Source of the DNA: Diplosphaera chodatii
Lineage: Eukaryota > Chlorophyta > Trebouxiophyceae > Prasiolales > Stichococcaceae
Length of the DNA: 64,000 nucleotides
Assembly: GCA_032358165.1 (NCBI GenBank)
Contig: JAALGY010000015.1
Location: 372,001-436,000, forward strand
Direction: 5' to 3'
The notes under the pieces are model-generated. The model had not been told where the DNA came from. It did not search any database and saw nothing but the letters and a program-made list of their open reading frames with translations. Both the position numbers and the translations under genes were made by a program. Position 1 is the first letter of the stretch. The number at the start of each line of letters is the position of its first letter. Below, piece by piece: positions 51,501-63,600 of this stretch.

Positions 51501-54500
51501 TGCAGGCTGTAACACACTCTTTCCAGCTGGCAGGTGAAGGCTTGCTCTGTTCTTGTATCAAGCAGATTAGCCGGCTGCACCAATGGCAGTCTGCAGCACA
51601 CACCAAGCAGCATGCGTGAAGGGGGCCCTTGCCAAACATGATGTGTGCAGATTCGCTGATCCTTTGTGCTGGTCATGCAGGCATGAGCATGGTGGATCAC
51701 CACACGCTCATGCAGGGCTTTTGGGACTGGCAAGCCAAGGAGCAGAAGACACGCGGCTACATGCCGGGTGGGCGGCCATCTGGCCAGCTGCGTGTGTTGG
51801 ATGCCTGCATACAACGCCATCTTCCCTGACTGCACTGCGGGAGTGTCCAATGTGCTGGATCCTGCCTGATGGCACGCTCACATTGGTTCACCTGGTATGT
51901 GACACGGCGGTGGCTCCTGGCTCCAGGCAACTGGAAGTGGATCATCCCGCCACTTGCTGCAAGCACCAGTCCCTGCTATTTGGGCCTCAACAAGATGATA
52001 GAGTACACGTTGAAGCCCGCCCTGCTGTACGCTCCGGGGTTTCAAAGGTGACCTGGAAACTCCTCAGTAGTGTGGGCATTCACTGATCATGTTACTTGTG
52101 ATCAGCGCCATGCAGCTGTCATGCTTGCTGGACCACAACAAGCTGATTTTGTTCAACGTCTGAGATGTACTTCCGACACAGCTACGCCGAGAAGTACTAC
52201 GGGCCAAACTGGAACCGTGTTGGGCCGCCAGCACAGTCGCTGCAGCTTAATGCTGCCGTATGTGCATGGCTGGGGCGGCGGCGGCTCAAGAAGGCCTCCG
52301 CACGCTGCCGTGTGCTGATCCTGTTTGCAACGGTGTCTGGCACTGCGAAGAAGTACGCAGGCAAGGTGGGCCCCCGGCAGTTGGAGCCCATTCCTTCATT
52401 GGCTTTGGCTTTGCTTCGTGTCATTTGGATCGGTCTATAGCAGGTTCTAGTGCAACGTTCAGTCGGTAGTTCCTGCGCTGGGCTGAGACGTTGCTGCCAC
52501 CTGATGAGCTCCAGGCACACAGAACGTCCTGCAGCACAACAGCAATGTCTTGAGTTTGCTGCTGCAGCTGGCGGCAATGCTGACCCAGGAGTGGATGGTC
52601 ACCGTAAAGGATGTGGCGGGCATCACCGGGGCTGCAATCAAGTGGGACCTGTACGATGTGGTCTGCTTCTTGACGTCGACCTATGGCTCCGGTGCAGCGC
52701 CTGCGTCCTCTACCAAGTGAGAACCCGATGTGACAGATGCTGGAATGTATCAAGATAAACGGTGGAATAGATCGACCAAGATAAGCAAGCCCTGTCATTT
52801 TGGTCAGCGTCGCTGTTGCCCAGTGGCTACTGAAGCTCCACGACTGGAACGCTGCCAGGCGTGATGGACCTGCCCACACACCATGTATATCAGTTGCCTT
52901 TGCGTACTGATGCAGGTTTGTGAAGTGGCTGGCGCTTCAGGGGGATGCGCTGCAGGAGTCGGGGTCGGTGCTGAAGGACAAGCGCTGCGCTGTCTTCGGC
53001 GTGGGGTCCAGCGCATACCCGCGCTTCTGTGCCGCTGCAGAGAGCATGCGCGCGCTGCTTCTGGCTGCAGGTTCCGCATGGTCTTCTGGCTGGTCATGTG
53101 CCCTCTGACTGCTAAAGCACTAGGGGTAGTTAAAGAAGTTCTTTAACTACCCCTAAAAGCACTGTGCCTGCTCACTATCTTGGCTGCTGCACGAGAGTGC
53201 GTCGACTGCTCAATCTCGATGCAACTGTGATAGCATCATGACTATGGCGTGCCGCAGGCGCTCAGGTTATCATGGGCATCGGCAAGGCGGACTCGCTGGG
53301 GGATGGTGAGGGTGCACTGACGAGTTGGGTGGGTGAGTCGTCGAGCTGGTCCAGCGAACGCTCACCTTGCTCAGCTGCTATATCCTGCTGTTTTCCTGCT
53401 GCACCCACAGCACTACAACCTCCTGTGCTCTTAAGTCTGGTGTGTGTAGCTCATCTCTGGTTCACATGTGCTTCTGTACAGGCGAGCTGGTGGGTACGCT
53501 GAGTGAGTTGGGTGTGGCACCAGAGGCATGCGCCCGTCTTGCCAAAACCGCTGCCAGCGGCGCAGCGGACACTTCCACATTCGTGCGGCACTACAAGGCC
53601 ATCAACATGGCAGGTGTGGCAGCAGCTCATTTTGAGGTCGCAGAGCTGCATTTGCGCAGGACGCAAGCTAGGCAGCAAGCTGTACAAATTTGGTGCCCGT
53701 ATCGACTGAGTAGTCTCGACCCAAAATCAGGCCTTCAACTGTTATCAGTAGGCAAATCATGGCACGCGGTGTGCTGCAGGTCTTACTCGAATGGCACCCG
53801 ACTACAGCAGCTCGGTGGGAACTGTCGTGGCGGCTGATGAGCAGTTGACAGATGCAGCGTTGCGAGCAGCGCCCACACGGTCTACAAAATTGCTGCAGCT
53901 GGACATATCCACTACTCACCTACTGTACGACCCAGGTGGGCGACGCCTCAGCAAGGGTTGACATCCCCAAGTCACCATGTCTGTCGCCGCCTGAGCTGCC
54001 TACTCCTTTGCATCATTCACGTGCAATAAGGGAGGCTCATGTTTTGATGTACAAAAGCTGGCACGTGAGAGCCTTGCCACTGCGTACATGATGCAGGTGA
54101 TCATGTGGCCATCTTCGGCAACTGGCACCGGTTCAGGGACGAGGTCGAGGAGCTGGGCAGGGCGCTGGGGCTGAAGCCCACTGAGCAGTATGCCAGCGGC
54201 CTTGACATGCCCTTCGACCTAGAGGTGACCAAGCTGACCAAGCTGGCACCGTTTGTCTAGCAGCTGCTGCCCCGTCAGCGCAGGAACCCGGAGCAACTGG
54301 AACTGTTTGGTACCGGCGGCTGCACCTCCTTAGCTTATCTACTCGTGTAATCGTCAGGTTGTGTTTGTGTGCCTGAGCAGGTGCTGGAGGAAGCAGAGAA
54401 GGCAGGCGTCTCCATCGACGCCAAGAAGTTCCCACTGCCAAACACATACAGGTGGTGGTCACGCCTTCAGGTGGTGGTGGTGCCGCTTCCTCAGCTTGGC

Positions 54501-57500
54501 GGCAGCACCATGCTCACGCTGCAACATTTGAACAGGCCCGCTGATGCGATGCCCACTGCTGTGGCAGGACCATTCTCAACGAGTACTGCGCCCTCATGGA
54601 CCTGGTGGACCGTGAGGCGGTGGCCGCCCTGGCGCAGGTGCCGTGACGCCACGGGCCATCCCTCAATCATGGACTGTCCCTGCTGCCCTTGTTGGCAATC
54701 TGGCTGAGGCCCTCCTGCATCAAGACTGTGCCAAGCTGTCTCAAGCCGTGTACTGCCAGCCAAGTGTCGCAGCTGCCAAGACTTCTCCATGGGGGTTCGC
54801 CTGGCTGCAGTTCGCTGGCAGCGAGGAGGACAGGGCGGAGCTGCAGGGCCTGGGCAGCGACACCACCACCTTCCACGCGTGGCAGCAGCACCAGCAGCTG
54901 CGGTGCGCAGGCCTGACCCGCCACCAGGCCCCAGCTCACAGCCAAAATGTGCTGCACGCTGAGCTATGCCTCCAAGCTGGGGCACGAAATCCCCCATGCC
55001 GTCCTGAGTCACCGCCCAAGTCGCAGGTGGCTGGACCTGTTCAGCAGTTTCCCCAGCCTGGCCGGGCGTGTGCCGGTGGAGGTATTCCTGCAGCTGGTGC
55101 CGCTGGTGCACAGCCGCTACTACTCCATCGCCTCCAGCTCCGACGCATGCCCCGGAGAGGTGTGTGAGGCGCCTCGCTTAGAGCCCACAGCAAAGTGCAC
55201 CGCGGTGGACCAGGCATCTGGCTGCAGATTTCGCAGTGCTTGTTCCGAGGCTTGGCAGCTGGTAAAGCTGCCCAGCGTCCCACCCAGGGTATTGATATGG
55301 GGTTGCTTGGCTGGCACATCCAGCCTTCCTGCCATGCCTATTGCGCAGGTGCATGCACTGGTTGGCCGTGCACAGTGGACTCTGGCGGATGGCTCGACGC
55401 GCTTTGGGCAGTGCTCAGACTGCATCACCCAGCTGAAGCCTGGAGACAGAGTCCGCTTCAAGATTGCGAGGGTGTGTTGCCACATGCGCGCTCAGGCCAA
55501 GTTGTCTCACTGCAGGACCGTTGATGAGGGTGGTTGTTGGCATGACTGACGCTCACAAAAGGGAGACCGGGGGAGGACGCCACCTGTTGTCCAGAGTGCT
55601 ACTAACCTGTTGTCGCAGGTGGCTACATTCCGGCTGCCAATGAACAATGCAGCGCCTGTGGTCATGGTGGCTGCTGGCACAGGCTTTGCGCCGATGCGAG
55701 GTTTCTTGCAGGTGTGCATTACAGAAGTGTTCAGGAGGCTCATGGCATTTGCGGTCATTTGCCAGCGCTGCTCATTGGCTTAGCAAGCGCCAGCACCACG
55801 GCTGGCATGTTGACTGGTTGCCATGCCCGGCGGTTGATACACCGATTTGTGTCAGCGGCTGACAACTTCACAACCGCTGCACTTCTGCAGGCTCGTCAGA
55901 AGGCCAAGAAGCAGGGTAACACAGGCCCATGTGTGCTGCTGTTTGGCAGCCGCACTGCCGCCGACCAGATCTGCAGGTGCGTCCGGTTGTGCAAGAACGG
56001 CATGGCCGATTGCATATACTCTGTTGTGTTGAAGCACACTACCAGCCTTAAGCGAGGTGCACTGTGTCTGCTGATGGGGTCGCCATGGAACGCTTGCAGA
56101 TCGCAAATGAGTGGCTGCGATGCAGGGATCTGGTGAACGCTGCATTTGAGGAGGGCGCCTTGACGCACAAGATCCTTGCACACAGCCGTGAGCCAGGCCA
56201 GCCCAAGCAGTACGTTCAGGACCTCATCCCCGCGCAGGTGGATGCACTGTTCAAAAACCTCGCCATCAAGATGCTTACCAGTGCCATAGTACCATGAGCT
56301 CTGGGCAATGAGGCGGAGATGCGTCTGTGCGTTTGACACTTGTTGTACGCCGGCAGTCTTCTGCGGTGGTGTCACCAACATGTGCGATACGTGCTGCACC
56401 GCAGGCCAGCTGGTTGAAGGACGTGCTGCTGAATGACAAGGCCCACATATATGTGTGCGGCGATTCGCAGATGTCTGCCGGCGTGTCCGCCGCCATTGGC
56501 CAGATCATTGGTGGGTGCCCCTGGCTGCAGCATTATTGATTACAGGGTACTGGAGCCTTTTGGGCCCTATGTGCCGTAGCACTGAGCTACCACCTTACAG
56601 GACCCATGATGGCCCACGGCCTTCTCATATGTATACAGGCGCAGAGACGCTGGCAGCCCTGTCAGCATCGGGGCGTTACCATGAGGTATTTGAATAACGT
56701 GCTTGTGACGTTGTGCAGCTCCCCGACCGTGCAGGTGCTGCTGCCCTGTTATCTTGCTTGTTTCAAGTGTCGCTGAGGCTTTCAACATGCCAGTCGTAAT
56801 ATGCAGGACGTGTTTGGGCTGACGACAATGGACCTGTCAGGCGCCAGCGCCCAGGTCGCCGGCAGCCGCGACGCACAGCGCGCCCTGCTCAAGGCTGCTG
56901 CTTGCGGGCAACCCACTGGTGTGCCCCCTGCTTTGAACGCCACGGTCGTCTACTCGCTGTCAAGGCACAGAGCAGCCCGCTTGTCGGGCGCACAGTGTAC
57001 ATGCAGGCTGGATGCAGGCTGTCAGCGGGTGCGGAAGTTGCACGGGCATGTGCTAACTGTGGGCGAGGGGTAGGCATTGGACGAACATGCTACCGTTCTG
57101 AGCCTGCCCAGATAGCGGGCGCCTGCAGGATGTGATGCCCTGTCGCCTTCCTCATGCTGAGCGCCTCAGCATACTTGATCCGCCCCCGCAGTGGTTGCGG
57201 ACAAGTTGGCGGCCGGCTCCAGTGCAGACGCCGCCGACGGCGATGGCAACACGCTGTTGCACCTGGCGGCAGCGGGGAAGCACATGGACGTGATACAGGT
57301 GTTCTGTAAGCCTGTGCCTCCTGGGCAAAAACGAGGTCTGGCAGCACGCTGCCTGACCTGTGAAGACGTCACCAGCATCTGGCTCTCGGCTGAGCCAGTC
57401 TGCCGGCTGTATTTCTGAGCAGACACTTGTGTGGCATGTGCTTTGGTGGCCACGGCTCAATGGCCTTGACCGTTCTCTGCTTGTTCGGCGGATGGCGACC

Positions 57501-59919
57501 GCATTCGTATGGCTGTGCTGTCTGATGCAGGTCCTGCTGGCTGCCGACCCGCCTGCGGCGCTCGGCCTTGTCAATGACTGGGGTCTCACAGCCGTGGCGC
57601 TGGCTGAGGTGAAGGGCCATACTCAGGCACGCGATGCACTGACAGCCGTTGGCGGGACCACTGCTGGACTGCACACGTTCTACCCCCTGCATTTGGCAGC
57701 CGTCAAGGGCGACGCAGGTGAGGTCGTAATGCCCTGCGCGCACTCTTCCAGTAACGCCACCGACTCATGTGTTGTGCAAGCAACAAACACGCCTGCTAAA
57801 GTTTGCCCGTGCGCATCGAGCTGTCAGCCTGTCTCGCCAGGACATGCAGTTGCCCATTGCCTGATGTTGTCGACCTTCTGCGTAAACAGCGTCGGCACGG
57901 GAGCAGCTTGAAAAGGGCGCCAATCCCAATGTGACGGACTGGGCTGGTGCGACGCCACTGCAGACGGCAGCCGTTTTTGGCAGCACTGGCGTCATCCAGC
58001 AGCTGCTTGCAGCTGGCGGCGACCCCAACATCGCAGACAGGTAAAGTGCCCGTGGCCTTTGGCGCCTGCGTGCACATTGACCGCATCAGTCTGTACAACC
58101 AGCCTCACGGTGAGGCCTGCAGTTGCACAGCTGGACTTGCGGTGTCCTGTCTCAGTGGTGGTCGCCATCTGCCCGGTGCAGCTATGGCCACACACCCCTG
58201 GCCGGTGCGCTCACATTCAACAAGCCAGCGGCAGTGAACCTGCTCAAAAAGGCAGGGGCACGCGTGGTGGTCAACTCGCCGTCAGCTAAGGCAGTCACAC
58301 GCAATGGCGGCGGCGCCATCGCGGAAGACACGGGCTTTACTCCAGACATGGCAGCTGCTGCTCAGGCCATGTGAGCATTTTTCTGGGCACACAGGCGCCG
58401 TCTTGCACCTGTCAGATTTCTTTCTCTTTCAAGGCGATTTAACTGTAGGCCGCCAGCAGTATCAACCTTGCGCAGGAGAGACACAGCAGACGCCCTGTTT
58501 CTGAAGTTTGGGCGCTTGACCGCGTGCGAAGATGTGCACACGGTCCACAGTTGCTGCTCGTCCAGCCCGATCGCACTGTTGCTGCCTGTCCAGCCGACCT
58601 GTCCAGCAAATGTCACTGTGGCCACTGAATCCAGGTGGGCGTCCCTGTCGGCGGACGCGTACCCCGAGGAGGTGCAGCGGGCGCTGACGGGGGCGGGCAT
58701 CGCGCTGTTCGAGCAGCTGTTCGAGGCGTCGCCGCAGATGAAGCGCCTGTTCCCCTTCGTCGACGCAGATGGCAACCCCTCCCGTGAGGTGCGGGGCCTG
58801 GTCCGGAGGGGGTACATGGTCTAGGGCAGGATGGCCATTTAACATGTTGTGAGGCATATCAAGCTGGCTGGTATGTTGGAGGGGGTGACAGCATGCGTTT
58901 GAAGCCCACCAAACTTCTTTTGGCGCCACAGGAGATGGGCAAGCACGGCCTCATTGTCATGAAGACGCTCGGGCTGGTCATCGGCCGCCTTGGCGATGTG
59001 CCGGTGCGCCGTCAATGAAGCCATACTATGAATAATTGTGAACATCGATCGGCAGCCAAACAGACTGCTGTTACCTTCTGTATGATGGTATACACATGGC
59101 AGCAACCTCAACACTCACACATGAGTGTGTGCTCGCCAACAGCACCTTCTGGAGGCAGGAGTTGCAAACATGGGTCACTGCTGGACTGCCATCCTGCAGG
59201 GCCTCGTGCCAATGGTGTCGGACCTCGTCAAGCGGCACATACAGTATGGCGTGCGGGTGAGTTGGAGCTGGCGCTATTCCTGTGTACCTGCCGAAGACAG
59301 CCAGAGCAACGATGACTTATCAATATCGGAGTCACCATTGCGACCAAGTAGTTGTGCCTGCACGCAGATGGAGCACTACGCTGTTCTGGCTGTTGCACTG
59401 CTGGCAACGCTCGAGGTGCGCTCCTGGTTGCAAAGGATGTATGACAACCTCCTTGTTTTGCATGGCCTGTGCTGGCCCTCTGGCAATGGTGACGTGTGCA
59501 AGCTGGACCCTTAAAATACAAAAGAAGCTGCACCCGAGTGAGGCGGAACGAAGCTACATTCAACGAAGCCGAGTCGACTGCCATGCCATTGCAGGGCGCC
59601 TTTGGTGTGCAGTGGGGGCCGGCTGAGACGAAGGTCTGGGAGAAGGTGTTCGGTCTCATTGTGTATGCTGCCAAGGTGAGGCAGCAGGCCCGCGCATGCC
59701 TCCGGCATCATTAGCGAAATTGATACCCAGCAGCTGCTGCGAGCGACATGACGCTCCACGCTGATACCCAACTGCTCGCCTCGAAGTGAACCTCGTCAGA
59801 GCACAGGCTCCTGACTCATGAAGGTCTATCATTCGTTGTGGTGACAGGCCGCATACAAGGAACACGACCAACAACTGGAGGCAGCAGCCGCAGCACAAGT
59901 GGCGCCGCCTGCGGCCTGA
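48520..59919 (+). CDS. NOS: nitric oxide synthase fused to ankyrin repeats and a globin
   Basis: Predicted to convert L-arginine to citrulline and NO with NADPH and O2. The oxygenase domain includes TTGTYAHTWDELQHG joined in phase to ARVAWRNAPKC, whose Cys (codon 49716) is the heme thiolate ligand. Then come VWNSQLLRFAGWRNDQM, GGRFDLLPLVLQ, WYGVPAVSNMEM, IPFSGW joined to YADTEICRN (Glu 51252 = arginine-binding), MSMVDHHTLMQGF and WKWIIPPL (pterin/dimer region). The reductase has FMN motifs (ILFATVSGTAKKY, LTSTYGSGAAP, VFGVGSSAYPRFCA), FAD motif RYYSIASSS, NADPH motifs AAGTGFAPMRGFLQ and YVCGDSQMSAG, and a NOS tail GRYHE-DVFGL. Reading continues in phase into ankyrin repeats (about 56860-58378) and a globin (58475-59919), with stop TGA 59917-59919. 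The N-terminal exons (48520-49100) are the least certain; a CxxxxC zinc motif was not found. The domain set is far longer than a usual NOS. Confidence 0.93.
49373..52070 (+). other. NOS oxygenase (heme/arginine/pterin) domain
   Basis: Exons from ELYHHERSSPPEMREARIQE to KPALLYAPGFQ. It has the heme-Cys motif WRNAPKC, the substrate Glu in WYADTEIC, the DHH motif and WIIPP, each at the order seen in animal NOS. The oxygenase Cys and Glu are both kept, so catalysis is plausible. Confidence 0.92.
52165..56700 (+). other. NOS reductase (FMN, FAD, NADPH) domain and linker
   Basis: After the oxygenase, a short basic stretch (AWLGRRRLKKASARCRV, about 52265-52315) lies where animal NOS binds calmodulin and runs straight into the FMN start ILFATVSG. 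FAD and NADPH modules follow (VGRAQWTLADGSTRFGQCS, VMVAAGTGFAPMRG, HIYVCGDSQ). I see no large autoinhibitory insert in the FMN module. Confidence 0.88.
53114..53163. mobile_element. tiny palindromic insertion with 8-bp flanking repeat in a NOS intron
   Basis: TAGGGGTAGTTAAAGAA (53121-53137) is perfectly complementary to 53139-53155, with one base between. The palindrome is flanked by AAAGCACT on both sides (53114-53121 and 53156-53163). An 8-bp target duplication and a TIR of the AGGGG type are what hAT-family MITEs show, but at about 34 bp the element is far shorter than usual. Confidence 0.6.
56807..58378 (+). other. ankyrin repeat region of the NOS fusion
   Basis: Starting in the exon that also ends the NOS tail, four to five ankyrin-like units follow: RALLKAAACGQPTVVADKLA, GNTLLHLAAAGKHMDVIQ-VLLAAD, YPLHLAAVKGDAG, GATPLQTAAVFGSTGVIQQL with DPNIAD, and YGHTPLAGALTFNKPAAVNL. 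Exons join in phase. Ankyrin repeats usually bind partner proteins. Confidence 0.88.
58475..59919 (+). other. C-terminal 3-over-3 globin domain of the NOS fusion
   Basis: Exons: 58475-58788 (SLSADAYPEEVQRALTGAG and FEASPQMKRLFPF with the CD1 Phe), then EMGKHGLIVMKTLGLVIGRL (His codon 58944 at the E7 position), GLVPMVSDLVKRHIQYGV (proximal F8 His codon 59236), MEHYAVLAVALLATLE (G helix), GAFGVQWGPAETKVWEKVFG (H helix) and a short Ala-rich tail. The pattern is that of neuroglobin/single-domain globins, about 150 residues. Confidence 0.9.
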
Positions 59920-60608
59920 AGGCCTTGCGGTGAGCTCGCTGCAACGGCGCAGCATGGCTGCAGGAGCTTGAGAGTGGAGCGAGGTGACCGGCACTGTGTC
60001 TGCAGGCATGGCCATCGTCAGCCAGGTCGCTGACCCATGCCCCAGCAGTAGGTATTGAACCACCATACATGTTTGACACGTTCAGCAACGGTCGAGAGAT
60101 GCGACCTGAGCACTGCTCACACATTCATTTGTCTCTTTGTACAGTGACCTGGATCTATATTGGTCTTCTGTCTTGTGTCAATGTTGTCCATTGCTTGATA
60201 GGTAGGATTGGCATTTGGCCACAGCACCATGGCCATGCCAGAAACTGCAGCTGGGCATGCTGATATGTGTTGGGGAGTGACGGTTGACCGGCACGCTTTG
60301 CTGAAAGCCAAACCTGTGAAGGCAGTGCAAGTGACTCGCCGGATGGTAGGAAGGCCTTGCAGTCAGCGCAATGTTTCAGAGCCAGACACGTGTGGCTCAC
60401 AGAATTGCTACAACACGCATTCCAGCATCGTGCACATGAGCCCTAGTACACTGCAACATGCACAACAGAAGCAGCACTCTGTACCATGATGTGTCAATGA
60501 TGCCGCCTGCTGGCAGGCACTCACTTTAGGTTTCATACACTACACCATGAGCGGTGTTGCTGCCCTATATCGAATCGAATCGAGTCGAAGTGCGGCACGC
60601 GCTCCTTA
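59920..60608. other. intergenic between convergent NOS and SCCPDH-like genes
   Basis: Both 3' UTRs should lie here. No coding signal. Confidence 0.5.
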
Positions 60609-63600
60609 TCACATCTTGCTCTGGCTGCTGGCCTTGTCCGCCGGCTCGGCGTCCGTGGGGCCGCTGGCCGCGAGGCGGTGGCCCACCGCCGGGCTGATGG
60701 TGAAGCGGCAGTCGGCGTGGCGCTGCAGGCGGTCGATGAGCACGGGGCCCATCGCCGAGGCGGGCGTCAGGATGCCACCCTTGAGCCGCCCGGCCTCCTC
60801 GCAGTCTTTCAACTGCACGGGTGCATATGAGTGTTATGTAGGAGTGACTGCCGTTGAATCGCCCTGGACAACAACACCAATACCACAGGCCATGGCAGCC
60901 AGGTCACGACTGCAAGCGGCGGCTGCCACCTGCAGTGCGAGCGTGAGGCCGGCCTCCAGGACCATGCGGGTGGTGCTGCCGAAGCCCGCGTCCCCCCTGC
61001 CATACGCCTCCGCCTGCAGCAAGGACGCCCCGCAACAGGCAGTTGGAGACACGGGGTGTCAACAGGTGTGCTGCCCGATCGCCACCGGCGGCTGGCCGGG
61101 TCGCCATGAAGGCTGTCCTCTGCACATCAGGCCGAGCGGAGCAGAGAGCAAGCTGCCAATGGCACCTGCACAGTGGCCTGTGCCTCGCCCTGCGGCGTGG
61201 CCAGGAAGTAGTTTGTCCATGAGGCACCCTCCCGCGTCTTCTCGTCAGGCCCTGCAGCAGAGCCCCTTGTACACTCTGGCCTGGTCTGTACATTCGCCCG
61301 GCAATGGCACTGTGGCCCCGTCATGCATGGCTGCAAGGCTCATGGGCGCCCAGCATGCACACCTTCGCCGGGCGCAGGCAGCAGCCTCTTGCGGAGGAAG
61401 CCCCCGATGATGGGCGCAGTGAACAGGCCCAGTCCGAGGCCGAGGCCGGCTGTTGCGAGCGGAGCCATCAGCATCCCCGGGTTGGGTGCTGGCATCTCCT
61501 CGCTGTACCGCCAGTCGCTGCCTGCAGCATTGCCACCGACATGCATATGATGGTGCATCTGCCACAGTCGCTGAAGTCGAGCAACTATCACCAGAGCCAG
61601 ACGCTCATGTGCTGCATCGAAGTTCACTTCTCAGTGGAACTCGTGCTCATCGATGAACAGGCAGACACAAACGCAGCTGCCTGGTAGTGTTGCGTCCAAT
61701 CACCGTATGCATCGTTCATCAGCGCATTCGACCGCCGCACAACCCGTGTGTTGATGGGCGCCATGAAAAAGGGGATGGTGCGCTTGTTCAGCTCTGGCAC
61801 CCAACCCGGGGCGAAGCTGTCCCTGCCGTCTGGTCCCGACCTGCCCAGGTGGACGGCAGCAGCTGCTCAGGATGTGTGGCTGGTACCACGCATGCCACCG
61901 ATACCTGAGGATGCCTCGTGGAGACTGGCACACCTGCCCTGACGCAATAGCACGGGGACTGCACACTGATGGGCATTCGAGCGGCCCAGAAAGCTCACCT
62001 CTTGTCGGGCGGGTTCAGGCCGTAGGGGTCGGCGGCCGCCCGGCGCTCCTCCCGCGAGATGCTCTTGAAGCCCAGCAGCGAGTCGACGGTGCCGCCGCCC
62101 AGCGCGCCGCCCTTGGTCGTCGCCAGCATCCGCACCTGTGTTGTGGCCCTGCGCCAGGCACACGCACCATTTCTGACAAGGTGACAGCGATGTCCTCTGA
62201 GACATGCCCAAGGGCGACCAAGTGGTCAGGAGCGGCCGTGGTGACACCCAAGCGAGGTGCCTGCAGGTGCCGCCAGGCTTTCAGGTCATTGCTCACTTGC
62301 CGAGCTGCTTCTTGACGTGGTCCACCACGAACCAGGTGCCCAGGTCGGAGGGGATGCTGTCGTAGCCGCAGCAGGGTACCACGCGCACGCCCTTGGCGGC
62401 CGCCGCATCGTGGTACTTGTCGATGATGCGGCGGATGAACCACGGCTCACCTGCAGCAGCTCGCAGCGAGGCGCGGCTCAGGTTGCCTGACGTTTGCACT
62501 TGCTTGCTTTGCGGTCAGCATCACTGCAAGGGCAGCAGCATCATGCTGCCATGCTGCAGTACAGCAACCACCTGTGAGGTCCACATAGTGGGTGCCCTCC
62601 TCGACGCAGGCCGCCACCACCGGCTCACCAAGCGTCTGCAATCAGGCCAACGATTTTTGCAACTGCAGCACCTCACGCTCAAGCATATGAAATTTGCATC
62701 TCCAGCATGAACCACTTGTCTGGCAGGCAGTTTGTGCATGGCAGCCACTGTTGACTACCAATGCCGGCTAGGGTTCTTGTAAGTCATCAGCCATCCTGCA
62801 AGTACGCACCTGGTACGGACCCGCCAGCGCAATGATGACCTTTGTTCGGCGGGCGATGGCCTGCAGCGTCTCGGGCTCCTTGATGTCGCCCAGCAGGATC
62901 TCCGTGTCCTGATGCCAGATGAGGCGCAGTGAGCACAGTGAATACAGCATTGTGACAGCTGTTGCCAGCTGGCGAAGAAGAGTCAGGCCATCAAATATAT
63001 TACAGTCTACACCACCCAGCAGATCATGATTGCAGGAACAGCGCACTTGCAGGAATGTCCAACAGAACGATGCGAGGTTACACAACCACGCAAGAGGGCA
63101 CACCTTGGCGGCTCCATTGGCAGCGGCCACTGACTGTCGGACACCCTCCAGTTTCTCCTTGTTGCGACCGGCCATGGCCCACTTGACCTCACCCTGCGAT
63201 GGCAGACGTTGGTGCACACTGCAACCGAGCCCATATACATCGGTCCCTGCCAGCTTCAGTGCAGCAGCCGCACAGCGTCAGCAGCACATCAAAACCCACA
63301 ATGAAATCGATCCTGACAAGTAGGCCTGAACTCTTGATTAAGGAATGTGCATTGAGTCACCTGATACTTGCGTGCAAGCCGCTCGCACACCAACCGGCCA
63401 ACAAAGCCAGTGGCTCCCCACACCACCACATCAAACTCGCGCTGCACCTCTGTCATGTTGGCTGCGCTCGCCGAGACTGTTGCAGCGGCGGTCTGACCTC
63501 TTATCTGCTTCGACCTGGATCCCGCCCCAGCACCTCGCCCTGTGACTGCAGAACGACCTGACAATGACGTGTACGATTGGGCCTTGCTCAAGCCTGCTAC

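Noticed and set aside
42405..59919. CHLD and NOS as a functional pair
   Set aside because: They are adjacent on one strand and both tetrapyrrole-related (porphyrin, heme), but eukaryotic neighbours rarely share regulation and there is no sequence evidence for a link.
48520..59919. NOS, ankyrin and globin as three separate genes
   Set aside because: The exon at 56807-56918 contains both the NOS tail and the ankyrin start, and all later exons keep phase without an internal start region or stop.
60547..61410. 287-codon + strand open frame
   Set aside because: Antisense to the SCCPDH-like C-terminal exons; no recognisable domain.
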